DNA of 64,000 nucleotides from Desulfitobacterium chlororespirans DSM 11544 (GTDB lineage Bacteria > Bacillota > Desulfitobacteriia > Desulfitobacteriales > Desulfitobacteriaceae), in NCBI RefSeq assembly GCF_900143285.1, contig NZ_FRDN01000004.1, positions 586,810-650,809 of the forward strand. Direction: 5' to 3'. Positions 43,318-52,996 of the stretch are shown in pieces. Position 1 is the first letter of the stretch. Each line of letters starts with the position of its first letter. The notes beneath the pieces were generated by a model. That model was not told the DNA's origin. It ran no database searches and worked only from the letters and a program-made list of their open reading frames with translations. A program made the translations under genes and the position numbers.

Positions 43318-45098
43318 GCTTCTCCCCCTGCAAAAATTGATTTACCGGATGTTGAGAGAGAAAAACTGAAGGTGCTTCCTTTTCCCAGTTCACTTTCCAC
43401 CCATATCTCCCCGCCGTGACTATGCAGGAATTCTTTACAGAGCCTAAGTCCCAGTCCTAAGCCCTTTTCTCCTTCAGTTCCCTGGGTCGCTGGAGCGGCA
43501 TCCTCAAATAGGGTTCTTAAACTCGCTGAGTCCATCCCTATTCCGGTATCTGTGACTGAAACAATCACGCCGGTGGAGGATGAGTGTGCCTGAATGGAGA
43601 TTGTTCCCCCTTTGGCTGTAAATTTTATGGCGTTGTCCAGGAGATTGCGCAGAACAAATTCGATTAACTCCCTGTCTGCATAGACATTCAGACTGGCTGT
43701 GATCCTGTTTTTGACCTCTATCCCCTTCCCTTCCGCTTGCCTGGCATAAATCCTAAGGGTTTTTTGGGTGTTTACATACAAGTTGATCCGGGAAGGGTTT
43801 AGGCTTACCTTCTCTTTCTGTTTTTGAAACCACTTCAAGACATTTTCCACCATAGCATAGGTATACTTAACCTGTTCTGACACTGTCGTTAAAAGGTTGT
43901 GATAGTCTGGGTCATGATAGACTGGGTCACGTTCCTTTCCCTCCAGCAATTCCATCAGACTGACCAGGGTTGCGATGGGGTTGCGGATATCATGAGTAAT
44001 TGCCTGAATGAGCTGATCCTTTGTCAAATTGAGCTCAGTCAGCTTCTGCGTCAACTGAGCCTGCCTTTTGCAAAGAATTTGATCCGTTATATCCTGGGTA
44101 AAGAATACAGCATAGGTCACATTTCCTTCTTCATCATAAATAGGCGTTCCGTTAAACAGCAAATGGGTCTCACCGGTTATCCTCTTCATCATAAAGTGAT
44201 ATTGGGATACTTTTTCTCCACTGAGCACTTTGATCTCCGGGATATCACAATAGTCCATTTCTGTTCCGCCGGCATAAAAATACAATCCTTTGCGGAAGGC
44301 CGAGCCAATCGTGAGATCAGCGGCTGTTTCGACAAATTGGGTTTTGACAGCCTCGGTATAAAACAAGTAATTGCCGTTGCGATCCACAATGGATAGCAAC
44401 GCCCGGTCCGATATGGTGCTGAAAACCATCTCCATTTGCCGTTTCAGCAGAGTCAACTCTTTTTGAACCGGCTCTCCGCTGCATTCTGAATCCGAGGTCT
44501 TCTGTCCCTGGATTCTGTCCTCCGTAATATCCGTAAGCACTGAAACCGTTCCCCTTTTCCGGAAGCTATATTCTTGAAGAGGATATACTTTTACCCGGAA
44601 GAATCTAGCCTTTCCCCAAGCCGAAACATCGATCTCAAACTCATCTTCATGCCCATTCTTACAGGCCGATTGCCATTGGGGCCAGGCAGAGAGCACCAAC
44701 TCAATATTCTTGCCGATGACATTGTGCTTCACCCCGATAATGTCGTAGATAAACCTGTCTACGGCAACATTATGATCAACGACTCCGCCCTGTTCGTCGA
44801 CGATGATCATCCCTTCCTGAATCGCATCGATTGCTGCCGCTCTTGCCAGGGGCAGCCCTGGCAAGAAACGATATCTGGACATACCTAAAAAAATACCCAT
44901 GCCTGCAATAGACACCGCAGGCAGCATTTTATTCTTTTGGGCAATGTCAAGCACAGATTCTATGGCCAAAACAGCCCTTAGCTGTATGGGCAAAGAAAAT
45001 ACACCGGCGATTCCGACATCTTGCACCCTATACCCACAGATAATCAACCCTAATGAAAAGATCGCAAAAAACAAGGTTAACTGCTGATGAAACTTCAC
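43314..45098 (-). CDS. PAS-containing sensor histidine kinase
   Basis: The protein is about 594 residues. It has a short hydrophobic N-terminus (LTLFFAIFSLGLIICGY), then a PAS domain (about 95-190; AIDAIQEGMIIVDEQGGVVDHN), a second PAS (about 225-345), the HisKA box ITHDIRNPIATL, and an HATPase with N box (NLLDNAIKF), G1 (DTGIGM) and G2 (GLGLGL). The piece preceding PAS-1 resembles the tail of the seven-helix sensor module of 7TM histidine kinases, but too few helices remain, so the sensor may be truncated. I chose GTG 45098 because AGGGG lies eight bases upstream; ATG 45131 has no such site and a stop just before it. Confidence 0.82.
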   Translation of the reverse strand: MKFHQQLTLFFAIFSLGLIICGYRVQDVGIAGVFSLPIQLRAVLAIESVLDIAQKNKMLPAVSIAGMGIFLGMSRYRFLPGLPLARAAAIDAIQEGMIIVDEQGGVVDHNVAVDRFIYDIIGVKHNVIGKNIELVLSAWPQWQSACKNGHEDEFEIDVSAWGKARFFRVKVYPLQEYSFRKRGTVSVLTDITEDRIQGQKTSDSECSGEPVQKELTLLKRQMEMVFSTISDRALLSIVDRNGNYLFYTEAVKTQFVETAADLTIGSAFRKGLYFYAGGTEMDYCDIPEIKVLSGEKVSQYHFMMKRITGETHLLFNGTPIYDEEGNVTYAVFFTQDITDQILCKRQAQLTQKLTELNLTKDQLIQAITHDIRNPIATLVSLMELLEGKERDPVYHDPDYHNLLTTVSEQVKYTYAMVENVLKWFQKQKEKVSLNPSRINLYVNTQKTLRIYARQAEGKGIEVKNRITASLNVYADRELIEFVLRNLLDNAIKFTAKGGTISIQAHSSSTGVIVSVTDTGIGMDSASLRTLFEDAAPATQGTEGEKGLGLGLRLCKEFLHSHGGEIWVESELGKGSTFSFSLSTSGKSIFAGGEA

Positions 45099-45217
45099 TG
45101 AACAAACCCCTAATCTAACTTTGGAATTCATCACTCAAATCAGTCTGACGTTACCGAAAATGTGGAGTTTACAACGATGTCTGCACTTTATCGTAGCATC
45201 ACCCTTTGGTTTTGCAT

Positions 45218-45245
45218 AGCCATGAGCATTTAATAACTCATGGCT
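45218..45245. other. Hairpin upstream of the kinase gene
   Basis: AGCCATGAG at 45218-45226 pairs perfectly with CTCATGGCT at 45237-45245. It lies in the divergent gap between the kinase and HD-GYP genes, without a gene ending there, so it is more likely regulatory than a terminator. Confidence 0.4.
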
Positions 45246-45411
45246 TCGCTTTTTACTAAGACCATAGCAAGCGGGTTGTCAGAATTCTGTCAGATCGCTA
45301 TAGTATTATTTTACGAAAAAGACCGTTTATTGTCTATTAATGCAAATATATGCAAGTTTATTGTTGATTTTGAAACTTGAGCGAAAGCTGTGCATTTTTC
45401 CCGGAAAGGTG

Positions 45412-46317
45412 ATGAAACTGTACGAAATGTATTACTTTGCTTTCAACAAATCATTGGAACCCATGTTATTTGCCGATCTCAATACAGGAAGGATCTTCGA
45501 TGTCAATCAAGCCTTTCTGGATCTGCTGGGTTATGCCAAGGATGAAGTCATGGTCAAAACAGCCTTTGAGCTGGGATTATTGCCAGGAGAAGACAGCCAG
45601 CCCCTATCGATTAAAACCAAAAATGGCTCTTTAAAATCCGGGATGGTTTCAGCCAATGATTTAGTGCATAAGGAAAAAATGATGCGCCTTATGGTTTTTC
45701 AGGAACAAACTGAGAACGACCACTTTAGCCTTGAAGAAATGCTGACCCAAACCATCAGCCTCATCTCCAAAATCAGCGAATTTCGTGACCCCTATACTTC
45801 AGGGCACCAAAAAAGGACGCAAAAACTAGCCTGCGCTATTGCCTCAGAGATGAAGCTTTCAGGAGAAGCGATCCATCATCTTTCTATGGCTGCTGCAATT
45901 CATGACGTCGGAAAAATATATATCAGTACCGATATTTTGAACAAACCAGGGATGCTGACCCAACTTGAGTATCAGATGCTCCAAACCCATGTGGACGTTG
46001 GTTATGAAATTATTAAAGATTTCAAACTTCCTTGGCAGATCCCTAAAATCATCAGCCAGCACCATGAACGGTTGGATGGCTCAGGCTATCCCAAGGGCCT
46101 GACAGCCTCACAGATTTTCCTTGAAAGTAAGATCCTCGCCGTAGCAGATGTTGTCGACGCTATGAATTCACACCGACCTTACAGGCCGGCCCTTGGTATA
46201 GAGGCTGCTCTTGAGGAAATCTGCCATTATAAAGGTGAAAAATATGATTCTGAAGTTGTTGAGCATTGCATGAGACTTTTTATCAATAAAGACTTTGACT
46301 TTAGTTTCAGCGGTTGA
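45412..46317 (+). CDS. HD-GYP domain protein with PAS-like N-terminus
   Basis: The protein has 301 residues. Residues about 1-75 look PAS-like (PMLFADLNTGRIFDVNQAFLDLLGYAKDEV). Residues about 110-290 form an HD-GYP domain, with SGHQKRTQKLA, the metal pair HDVGKI, HHERLDGSGYPKGL and DVVDAMNSHRPYRPALG. Family enzymes hydrolyse cyclic di-GMP. An upstream frame to 45340 exists, but the ATG at 45412 follows AAAGGTG, although closely. It precedes chemotaxis genes, in line with signalling that affects motility. Confidence 0.85.
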   Translation: MKLYEMYYFAFNKSLEPMLFADLNTGRIFDVNQAFLDLLGYAKDEVMVKTAFELGLLPGEDSQPLSIKTKNGSLKSGMVSANDLVHKEKMMRLMVFQEQTENDHFSLEEMLTQTISLISKISEFRDPYTSGHQKRTQKLACAIASEMKLSGEAIHHLSMAAAIHDVGKIYISTDILNKPGMLTQLEYQMLQTHVDVGYEIIKDFKLPWQIPKIISQHHERLDGSGYPKGLTASQIFLESKILAVADVVDAMNSHRPYRPALGIEAALEEICHYKGEKYDSEVVEHCMRLFINKDFDFSFSG

Positions 46318-46395
46318 CTATCTGCCGCCGAAAAAGCAGGCAATGCCCAATCGCTTCAAAATATCATTTTAAAAAGCAAAGGAGGGATACCACAC

Positions 46396-46827
46396 ATGCA
46401 GGTCGTAGTATTTAAGCTCAATGATCAGGAGTTCGCTTTCCACATCCAATCAGTAAAAGAAATCATCAAGATAACAACCATAACCCATGTTCCCAATGCC
46501 CGGGAGTCTGTCCAAGGAATTATCAATCTCAGAGGAATGGTTACACCGATTATTAACTTAGCAGAGAGATTTGGCTTTAAGGAAAAGCCCACTACTGAGC
46601 ATTCCCGAATCATTATTCTTAATATTTTCGAAAGCACGGTTGGCGTTATCGTCGATAGCGTCTCCGAAGTCTTGATGTTCAAGGATGAAGATGTACTAGC
46701 CCCTGGTGATGAACCGCTGGTCCTTGAAAAATTTATTTATGGCATTGGAATGCTGGACGATCGGTTGCTGATTCTCCTGAAGCCTGAGGAGATTCTCGGC
46801 GGAATACCTCAAGTGCTTGAAGCTTGA
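46396..46827 (+). CDS. cheW: CheW-like chemotaxis coupling protein
   Basis: The protein has 143 residues, the full length of CheW. Characteristic segments are [42 protein letters not shown] and [12 protein letters not shown]. CheW links chemoreceptors to the CheA kinase at the inner membrane. AAGGAGGG lies before the ATG. The gene directly precedes a chemoreceptor gene, and no cheA lies in the window. Confidence 0.88.
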   Translation: MQVVVFKLNDQEFAFHIQSVKEIIKITTITHVPNARESVQGIINLRGMVTPIINLAERFGFKEKPTTEHSRIIILNIFESTVGVIVDSVSEVLMFKDEDVLAPGDEPLVLEKFIYGIGMLDDRLLILLKPEEILGGIPQVLEA

Positions 46828-46900
46828 TATCTTGACTCATCTCACCCCGTATTTTGAACACAGCGTCACCTTTAGATGGATTCCAGAAGGGAGAAACATA

Positions 46901-48619
46901 ATGAAAGCTTTACAGAATCTCAGAGTAGGAACCAAAATAATCGCTCTTGTGATGTTAATGGCCATCTTTCTTTCCGTAGTAGGTTACACAGGATATTACA
47001 ATAATCTGAAGTCCAATGATATTATCAATACCTTGTACACCGACAAGCTTAGATCCATATCTTTGCTTAAAGAAGCCCGGGCAGCTAACCGTAACATTCA
47101 AGGCATCTCTTATCGGTTGCTGACAGCCCCTCTCACTCAAACTGAATATCTTGAACTGAAAAACGAGATGGATGCTTTAATCACTCAATTCAATGAAATC
47201 TGGACCAATTATAAACAGACCAATCCAGATACCTATGAACAGGATATGTTCCCAACCTTTGATTCAGAGTTGGAACAATATCGAACTGAGCGCGAAGAGG
47301 CCCTGGCCATTGCCTCAGCAGGGAATGAGGAGGAAGGATTCCGGTATTTTACAAGGGAAGTCACCCCCCACATGGAGAAACTTAACTCCATCCTGCTGGA
47401 AATATCCGATTATAACGATCGGACATCCAAAGAAATGATGGATCAGGCCAATGAAGATTTTAAAAGCTCTACTCGGGTCATCATCATCGTCTTAGCCGCA
47501 GCAGTAGTGTTAGCAATCGCCGTTGGCACGTTCATAGGCAGACTTATTTCAGTACCGTTAAACAAAGTCGTAACCAATGTTAATGAGATTGCCCGGGGCA
47601 ATCTTACCGTTGAAGCGGTCAAGTTGGATACGAAAGATGAAATCGGGATCTTGGCCCAAGCGGTCAATCAAATGGCTGTCAATCTTAAAGACCTAATCAA
47701 GCATGTCAGTGTCTCGGCAGAACAAGTGGCTTCTTCATCAGAAGAACTCTCGGCAAGCTCTGAGCAGCAGGCACTTGCCACAAGCCAGGTCGCTACAGCC
47801 ATTGCTGATGTAGCTGCCGGAACGGAAAAACAATCAATGGCCATTGATGATACGTCCATGGCCATTGAACAGATATCTGCAGCGATTCAGCAAGTAGCCG
47901 CCACCAGCAGCGAGGTGGCTGAACAAGCCAGCAATACTTCCCTGGCGGCCCAGGATGGTCAAAAAGTCATCGACCAGGCTATCAAACAAATGAATAGGAT
48001 TGGTCATGCTACAGACGTCACCCAAGGAGCCGTTGACAAACTGGCCCAGGGCTCCAGAATGATTGGTGAGATAACGGATGTGATATCCGACATTGCCTCC
48101 CAGACTAATTTACTGGCCCTTAATGCCGCAATTGAGGCCGCCCGTGCCGGTGAGCAGGGCCGCGGTTTTGCAGTTGTTGCTGAAGAAGTAAGAAAGCTGG
48201 CCGAACAATCCTCCAAGGCAGCTAACCAAATTGCAGAGTTAATCAACGAAAATCATCTCAATATCAATAACGCCGTAACCGCCATGCAGACTGGAAACCA
48301 GGATGTGAAGCATGGCATCGAAATGGTATCTTCTGTCGGCGCGACGTTTGAGCAAATTGCCGGCTCAATCAACCAATCCGTCAACAGCATCCAGGAAGTA
48401 TCCGCCAGTGTCGAGGAAATGGCCGGTGGAAGTCAACAGATCGTCAATGCCATCAACCAGATCGACACGATCAGCAAACAAAATCTCAGCCAAAGCCAGA
48501 CCGTTTCAGCGGCCACCGAAGAACAAAGCGCTTCCGTGGAGCAGATCTCTTCTTCCAGCCAGGCCTTAGCGAAAATGGCCCAGGATCTTCAGCTTGCTGT
48601 GAGCAAGTTCAGCGTCTAG
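46901..48619 (+). CDS. Methyl-accepting chemotaxis protein
   Basis: The protein has 572 residues with transmembrane helices at about 12-32 and 190-212, separated by a four-helix-bundle type sensor ([20 protein letters not shown]). A HAMP domain follows ([20 protein letters not shown]), then the signalling hairpin with the conserved tip [40 protein letters not shown] (about 405-445). GGGAG lies before the ATG at 46901; the frame is open back to 46817 inside the cheW-like gene. It should signal to CheA through CheW. Confidence 0.92.
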   Translation: MKALQNLRVGTKIIALVMLMAIFLSVVGYTGYYNNLKSNDIINTLYTDKLRSISLLKEARAANRNIQGISYRLLTAPLTQTEYLELKNEMDALITQFNEIWTNYKQTNPDTYEQDMFPTFDSELEQYRTEREEALAIASAGNEEEGFRYFTREVTPHMEKLNSILLEISDYNDRTSKEMMDQANEDFKSSTRVIIIVLAAAVVLAIAVGTFIGRLISVPLNKVVTNVNEIARGNLTVEAVKLDTKDEIGILAQAVNQMAVNLKDLIKHVSVSAEQVASSSEELSASSEQQALATSQVATAIADVAAGTEKQSMAIDDTSMAIEQISAAIQQVAATSSEVAEQASNTSLAAQDGQKVIDQAIKQMNRIGHATDVTQGAVDKLAQGSRMIGEITDVISDIASQTNLLALNAAIEAARAGEQGRGFAVVAEEVRKLAEQSSKAANQIAELINENHLNINNAVTAMQTGNQDVKHGIEMVSSVGATFEQIAGSINQSVNSIQEVSASVEEMAGGSQQIVNAINQIDTISKQNLSQSQTVSAATEEQSASVEQISSSSQALAKMAQDLQLAVSKFSV

Positions 48620-48633
48620 GCAGAAAACAAATC

Positions 48634-48671
48634 AGGCACCCTACGCTTCATTCAGCGTAGGGTGCCTTTAC
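48634..48671. terminator. Terminator after the chemoreceptor gene
   Basis: AGGCACCCTACGCT at 48634-48647 and AGCGTAGGGTGCCT at 48654-48667 form a 14-bp perfect stem with a 6-base loop, followed by TTACACTCATTTTT. It lies between convergent genes and probably serves both. A close relative of this hairpin is at 53983-54014. Confidence 0.85.
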
Positions 48672-48681
48672 ACTCATTTTT

Positions 48682-49062
48682 CTATCCTCGGAACTCAATT
48701 AATTCACCGTCAGGGCCTTGAAAAACAACCCTTTTCCAACCTGTTTCCTGTGGTGTTCTGGGCTCGGGAATATGTGGCTCAGTTGCGACTGGAATCCCTG
48801 CGTTTTTAAGCTTTTGATAATCTGCATCAAAATCATCGCTAATGAGACAGAAATGATACCCCCTATTCTCCCTTTCCTGTGTCCATTGTTCAAACTCTAG
48901 CACGGTATCGCCCAACTTAAGGTAAACAACCTTTTCGAGGTTTGGTACCCCGGGAACATCGTGTTCATAATATTTTTGGAACCCAAAGTTTTTTTCATAA
49001 AAGTCAATGGACTTTTGTCTGTCTTTTACAGAAAATGCAACATGGTCAATTCGTGTAAACAT
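48682..49062 (-). CDS. VOC (glyoxalase-like) family protein
   Basis: The protein has 126 residues with two beta-alpha-beta-beta-beta modules of the vicinal oxygen chelate fold. RIDHVAFSVKDRQKSIDFYEKNFGF supplies a His ligand, YHFCLISDDFDADYQKLKNAGI the second module, and VVFQGPDGELIEF the terminal Glu ligand. It may be a lyase, isomerase or dioxygenase; the substrate is not predictable. It is followed upstream by a cupin gene in the same direction. Confidence 0.85.
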   Translation of the reverse strand: MFTRIDHVAFSVKDRQKSIDFYEKNFGFQKYYEHDVPGVPNLEKVVYLKLGDTVLEFEQWTQERENRGYHFCLISDDFDADYQKLKNAGIPVATEPHIPEPRTPQETGWKRVVFQGPDGELIEFRG

Positions 49063-49081
49063 TAATCAATACCTCCTGTAC

Positions 49082-49396
49082 TCAATCTCGAATTTTAATT
49101 TGCAACACAACCCAATTGGCAGAACTGGTATTATTGAATCCATGGGTCTCACCATGAGGCGAGAAAATTATATCCTTTTCTTTCAGACGCATTTCTTCAT
49201 TGTTGATTGTTATGGTACCTTCACCAGAAATTACATAAAAGACTTCATCGATGTCAGAGTGCTTATGGTCAGGTGTTGTTTGCCCAGGGGCATAAAGCAA
49301 AAGTCCTGTATCCAGCCTGCCTTCTTTGAATATTGCCTTACGAGCGCTTTTTTCAGTTGTAAAATCAAGAATATCCCCAATATTAATTTTATTCAT
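49082..49396 (-). CDS. Cupin domain protein
   Basis: The protein has 104 residues and is a single cupin. The metal-binding motif 1 is PDHKHSDIDEVFYVISGEGTITI and motif 2 SPHGETHGFNNTSSANW. AGGAG precedes the ATG at 49396; the GTG at 49399 is less well placed. It lies 20 bases upstream of the VOC gene, and both are divergent from the HxlR regulator. Role unknown; perhaps small-molecule detoxification together with the VOC protein. Confidence 0.85.
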   Translation of the reverse strand: MNKINIGDILDFTTEKSARKAIFKEGRLDTGLLLYAPGQTTPDHKHSDIDEVFYVISGEGTITINNEEMRLKEKDIIFSPHGETHGFNNTSSANWVVLQIKIRD

Positions 49397-49493
49397 CACT
49401 TATTGCTCCTATCTTTTTGAAATTTAAAATTAGCTTTCAGCTATTATTAACAATTTAAATCCAAATCAAGCTTAAACGTTAATGCTGTACACT

Positions 49494-49506
49494 CACTATA
49501 ATAGTG
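49494..49506. promoter_or_regulatory. Palindrome CACTATAATAGTG in cupin/HxlR gap
   Basis: A 13-base palindrome with arms CACTAT/ATAGTG; related half-sites (GCACTAT at about 49529 and AAATAGT at 49552-49558) lie nearby. It is in the divergent gap between the cupin and HxlR genes and fits a binding site for the HxlR protein. Confidence 0.45.
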
Positions 49507-49592
49507 TTACAAACTATTCGCAAGAAGGCACTATTTTGTGCTATACTAACCAAATAGTAAGTATTGAGTATTAATCGGCAGGAGTGATCATA

Positions 49593-49934
49593 ATGCCATG
49601 TGATAAATCATGCCCTATTGAGCATACAGTCAACTTGATCGGGCACAAATGGAAGGTGCTTATTCTAAGAAATCTATTCAATAATGGTACACAAAGGTTC
49701 AGTGACCTCAGTAAAGGAATCAGCAAAATAAGCCAGAAGATGCTGACACAACAGCTTCGGCAGCTGGAGGTAGATGGGATAATTTATCGAAAAGTTTATC
49801 CGGAGGTACCACCAAAGGTCGAATACTCTCTTACGGCGCTTGGAAACTCTTTAAAACCGATTTTGGATGAAATGAATAGTTGGGGAATAGAACATCTAAA
49901 ACAAAGTCAACTGGACCAGCACAATAATGAATAA
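49593..49934 (+). CDS. HxlR family transcriptional regulator
   Basis: The protein has 113 residues. The HxlR winged helix is complete: CPIEHTVNLIGHKWKVLILRNLFNNGTQRFSDLSKGISKISQKMLTQQLRQLEVDGIIYRKVYPEVPPKVEYSLTALG. Two N-terminal cysteines (PCDKSC) occur, as in redox-sensing HxlR proteins such as HypR and YodB. GGAG lies eight bases before the ATG at 49593. It is divergent from the cupin/VOC pair and probably represses it. Confidence 0.88.
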   Translation: MPCDKSCPIEHTVNLIGHKWKVLILRNLFNNGTQRFSDLSKGISKISQKMLTQQLRQLEVDGIIYRKVYPEVPPKVEYSLTALGNSLKPILDEMNSWGIEHLKQSQLDQHNNE

Positions 49935-50113
49935 TTATCGTACCATGTTCATTACGCATCTTAGCATAAGCGAAATAGCTGAACTGTTATCTGTAACAAG
50001 TTATCTGCAACAAGTTGTCAGCTTTACAAAATGAAAAGACATTAGCGCATCTTTACCTACCGGTATCAACTCACGCTGATGTCTTTTCATATTTTTTATT
50101 TTGAGCAAGCAGA

Positions 50114-50839
50114 TTACCCGTTATCATACAGCCTTTGCCCAAAGCTCCACATGGCATTCAGTTCACAAAATTCAGCGATATAATATATTTCTCCCCAGCC
50201 AATTACCTTGTTTTCAGCAGTATAAAGCTTCTGACTAATGACCAGCAGGGGGTGGCCTTCTTCAACATTTAACAAGGTGCATATTTCTCCGGAAGCATTT
50301 TTAGCGCAGATTTTCAAATCCTTCTTAATCGAAAACAATGATGTTTTTTTCCCGGCTAACTCGGGGAACGTAGCATACTTAATTTCCCTTTCGACCAAAG
50401 GCAGGCCACGGTTGTAAGGCAAATACTTAACATCATACGCGATTGGGGCACCCTCCGCCAAGAGAAGTCTCTTGATGACAATAACATAGCGGTCGTCAGG
50501 AATCTGCAACTCATACATCATTTTCGTGCTGGGGGGAACGACATTCACTTCCAACAGTTTACTGGAGGTGGCAGATCCGCCGGCATTATTCATTTCATTA
50601 AAGTTCAAAATATATTTGTCTGTTACCGGTTCGCGGACAAAATATCCTTTTCCGGGCGCAGAATAAGTATAGCCTTCCTGTTCCAATAAGGACAGGCTTT
50701 TTCTTACCGTCACTCTGCTGATCTGGTACTCTTGGGACAACTCATTTTCAGAGGGGAGCATATCGCCAGGTTTTAATACGCCCATCTGAATCTTTTTTCT
50801 TAATTGATCCACTAATTGAATGTACAAAAGTTCTTTCAT
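50114..50839 (-). CDS. GntR/HutC-type regulator with UTRA domain
   Basis: The protein has 241 residues. The N-terminal winged helix is of the GntR type: QLVDQLRKKIQMGVLKPGDMLPSENELSQEYQISRVTVRKSLSLLEQEGYTYSAPGKGYFV. A UTRA ligand-binding domain (about 85-235) follows. The start is the ATG at 50839 with GAGGAG six bases upstream. It is encoded downstream of corrinoid gene 1, and its likely operators are the TAATAC-NN-GTATTA palindromes found before both transcription units of this cluster. Confidence 0.87.
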   Translation of the reverse strand: MKELLYIQLVDQLRKKIQMGVLKPGDMLPSENELSQEYQISRVTVRKSLSLLEQEGYTYSAPGKGYFVREPVTDKYILNFNEMNNAGGSATSSKLLEVNVVPPSTKMMYELQIPDDRYVIVIKRLLLAEGAPIAYDVKYLPYNRGLPLVEREIKYATFPELAGKKTSLFSIKKDLKICAKNASGEICTLLNVEEGHPLLVISQKLYTAENKVIGWGEIYYIAEFCELNAMWSFGQRLYDNG

Positions 50840-50881
50840 TGCTAGCTCCTCAAACAACGCATTTGCCGGGACGAGCATTTA

Positions 50882-51511
50882 TTATGCTTCGAACCAATCC
50901 AAACATAGTTTCACTCCTTCTGAGGGGTCGACCGTATAGGCATCGGCTCCGATAAAATCGACGCCGTTTTTGACAATTGTCCCCCCCAGAATAATCTTGA
51001 CCGAATCCCTTAAACCGGCGGCAGTTATCAATTCCACTGTCTCTTTCATGCCCTCCAGCGCAACAATCAGGACGCCGCTTATCCCCACAATCTGGGGCCT
51101 AAACTCCTTGATACGTGCGACAAAGGTTTCCGGGGCAACATCAACCCCTAAATCCAGAACTTCAAATCCAGCCATTTTCATCATGCTGCCGAAAACATTT
51201 TTCCCAATATCGTGCAAATCACTTTTGGCAGTCCCCAACAAAACTTTGCCAATCTTGCATTTTTTGCTTTCAGTGGTATAGAGATTCATTTCTTCAATCT
51301 TCAGCACATTGTTGAAGATGATGCCGGACATGATCAGATCAGCAATGAAATATTCGCCTTTTTCGTAAAGCTCCCCTACCTTTTCTATCCCGGTTTGGAT
51401 CTGCTTCAGAATAGATAAAGGCTCCAAACCCTGGCTAAGTTCCTCTTTTACCAGCTTCAAAACGGCTTTTTCATCTAATTCTGCCATTGCCTTAATTAAT
51501 TTGTCATCCAT
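50882..51511 (-). CDS. Corrinoid (B12-binding) methyl-carrier protein 1
   Basis: The protein has 209 residues. The N-terminal helical cap (about 1-85; LEPLSILKQIQTGIEKVGELYEKGEYFIADLIMSG) is followed by the cobalamin-binding Rossmann domain, with the lower-ligand motif SDLHDIGKN and then GISGVLI and ILGGTIV. This is the MtbC/MttC/MtaC-like carrier that shuttles the methyl group between a substrate methyltransferase and a second methyltransferase. The start at 51511 has a weak ribosome binding site; a GTG at 51532 is possible. It has its own terminator and operator-like palindrome upstream. Confidence 0.88.
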   Translation of the reverse strand: MDDKLIKAMAELDEKAVLKLVKEELSQGLEPLSILKQIQTGIEKVGELYEKGEYFIADLIMSGIIFNNVLKIEEMNLYTTESKKCKIGKVLLGTAKSDLHDIGKNVFGSMMKMAGFEVLDLGVDVAPETFVARIKEFRPQIVGISGVLIVALEGMKETVELITAAGLRDSVKIILGGTIVKNGVDFIGADAYTVDPSEGVKLCLDWFEA

Positions 51512-51573
51512 TCCGCTCACCCACTTTCTCACTGCCGATCGACTAAATCAATTAATTTCCGCTCAACAACTTG

Positions 51574-51590
51574 TTAATACTTGTATTTTA
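51574..51590 (-). promoter_or_regulatory. TAATAC-TT-GTATT operator-like site before corrinoid gene 1
   Basis: TAATAC at 51575-51580, spacer TT, GTATTT at 51583-51588: arms of an imperfect palindrome shared with sites at 53741-53753 and 53853-53866. It lies about 65 bases upstream of the corrinoid gene 1 start. Confidence 0.55.
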
Positions 51591-51657
51591 TTATAACTTT
51601 CTCAATTTATATGGTCAAGTTCTCAGCATAACCCAGGCGAGCTGGAAATAAAGATAA

Positions 51658-51673
51658 GGGGCCAAAGGCCCCC
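51658..51673 (-). terminator. Terminator after the UroD-type methyltransferase gene
   Basis: GGGGCC at 51658-51663 and GGCCCC at 51667-51672 form a short GC-rich stem with an AAA loop; on the minus strand it is followed by TTATCTTTATTT. It separates the methyltransferase unit from corrinoid gene 1. Confidence 0.65.
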
Positions 51674-51717
51674 ATACTGTTTGTGATAGTTTTGCTTGCT
51701 TCAGTCTGTTTTTACGC

Positions 51718-52962
51718 CTATCTGTAAACTCCGTATTCTTTCGTAAATTCGAACATTGCTTTGACATTTTCAGGTTTTGCTTCATCAATCAGCGCCCCAC
51801 TGTCCATCATGAAGCCGCCGTCTTTGCCGCAAACATCAATCAGTTTCTTACAATAATCTTTGACCTCCTGAGGAGTCCCAAAGTATAGTAATGAATTAGG
51901 CACATTGCCGGAAATGCAGGCCACATCGCCCAGTATTTCTTTGGCCCTGAACATGTCCACATGTTCAAAGTGGTATAAGACTTTGCCTTTAGGCACGTCT
52001 CTTAAAACCTCCAGGCGCGTGTTCATGCTGCCTTCACCGTAAACCATCGGGGTAAGTCCGGCATCAATCAGCCCCATCAATAATTTTCTCAGGCTAGGCC
52101 AGTAAAAGGTTTTATATTGCTCATCAGACATGAAATCATCGACCCCTTTATGCAGCCAGATCCAAACAAAGGGGTTGCCCATGGTTTTGGCCGAATTAAT
52201 GCCTGATTCGATAGCAATCGGGACCATGGCCTCAACGGCCCTCAACAATTCCTCCGGGTGTTTGCGCATATCCATCAGGGCCGGGACTGTGCCGCGCAGG
52301 GTATCCGCCACCATGTCAAAGGGGGCAAAGGCAAAAGCGCCCCAGGCGGCCGGAAAGCCTTTTTCCTTCAGTTTCTGACGATACTCAAAGATCGAGCCAA
52401 ACCAGCGTGCCAGTTCTTCACTGGCTTGCATCAAGGTATTTAAGGATTTCTGCACTTCCGGCAGGGAGAAAGGGTAAAAGGAAGAGAACCATCCCAGCCA
52501 AAGGGAATCCCTCATGGAAGACAAATTGCTGAATGCTTCGAGGGCACCGAAAGACCTGGGGATCCACTTGCTCATAATAAAGTTGGTAGGGTCGGAAATC
52601 AACTCTTCATATTCGTTGGCTTTCATATATTCCCCCTCGAGGAATTGATACATGCTGTTTGATCTAACCCCATGCCCAGGCCATCTGAACCATTTAAGGT
52701 CCAACAATTCCATAACTTTGGCCGGATACAGCAAAACGTTGTCCCAGGCCAAATCCGGGTCAAAATCCGTATAAAGCTTGTCATGGGCTTCAGCTGCTTT
52801 AGTATAATCGTTCATGGCCTCTTCAAGGGTTACCCCATAATGGTAAAATGGGAAAGCCTGAAAAATAGGGATGAGGGGCACCCGGTCAGGAACTTTAAGC
52901 TGAATGGCATCATTTACTCTTTTAAGTCTCTCTCCATATAATTGTTCAGGTGACTTATTCAC
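51718..52962 (-). CDS. UroD-family methyltransferase (MtaA/MtbA or O-demethylase type)
   Basis: The protein has 414 residues. The fold is that of uroporphyrinogen decarboxylase-like methyltransferases: N-terminal KSPEQLYGERLKRVNDAIQLKVPDRVPLIP, later FVWIWLHKGVDDFMSDEQYKTFYWPSLRKLL, then HFEHVDMFRAKEILGDVACISGNVPNSLL and GFMMDSGALIDEAKPENVKAM. Relatives include methylcobalamin:coenzyme M methyltransferases and substrate methyltransferases of acetogenic O-demethylases. The HxC zinc motif of MtaA is not obvious, which favours a substrate methyltransferase role. The GTG at 52962 with GGAGG eight bases upstream is the most likely start. Encoded between two corrinoid proteins. Confidence 0.82.
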   Translation of the reverse strand: MNKSPEQLYGERLKRVNDAIQLKVPDRVPLIPIFQAFPFYHYGVTLEEAMNDYTKAAEAHDKLYTDFDPDLAWDNVLLYPAKVMELLDLKWFRWPGHGVRSNSMYQFLEGEYMKANEYEELISDPTNFIMSKWIPRSFGALEAFSNLSSMRDSLWLGWFSSFYPFSLPEVQKSLNTLMQASEELARWFGSIFEYRQKLKEKGFPAAWGAFAFAPFDMVADTLRGTVPALMDMRKHPEELLRAVEAMVPIAIESGINSAKTMGNPFVWIWLHKGVDDFMSDEQYKTFYWPSLRKLLMGLIDAGLTPMVYGEGSMNTRLEVLRDVPKGKVLYHFEHVDMFRAKEILGDVACISGNVPNSLLYFGTPQEVKDYCKKLIDVCGKDGGFMMDSGALIDEAKPENVKAMFEFTKEYGVYR

Positions 52963-52996
52963 ACCAAACACCTCCACAATTTATGTACCAGAATCG

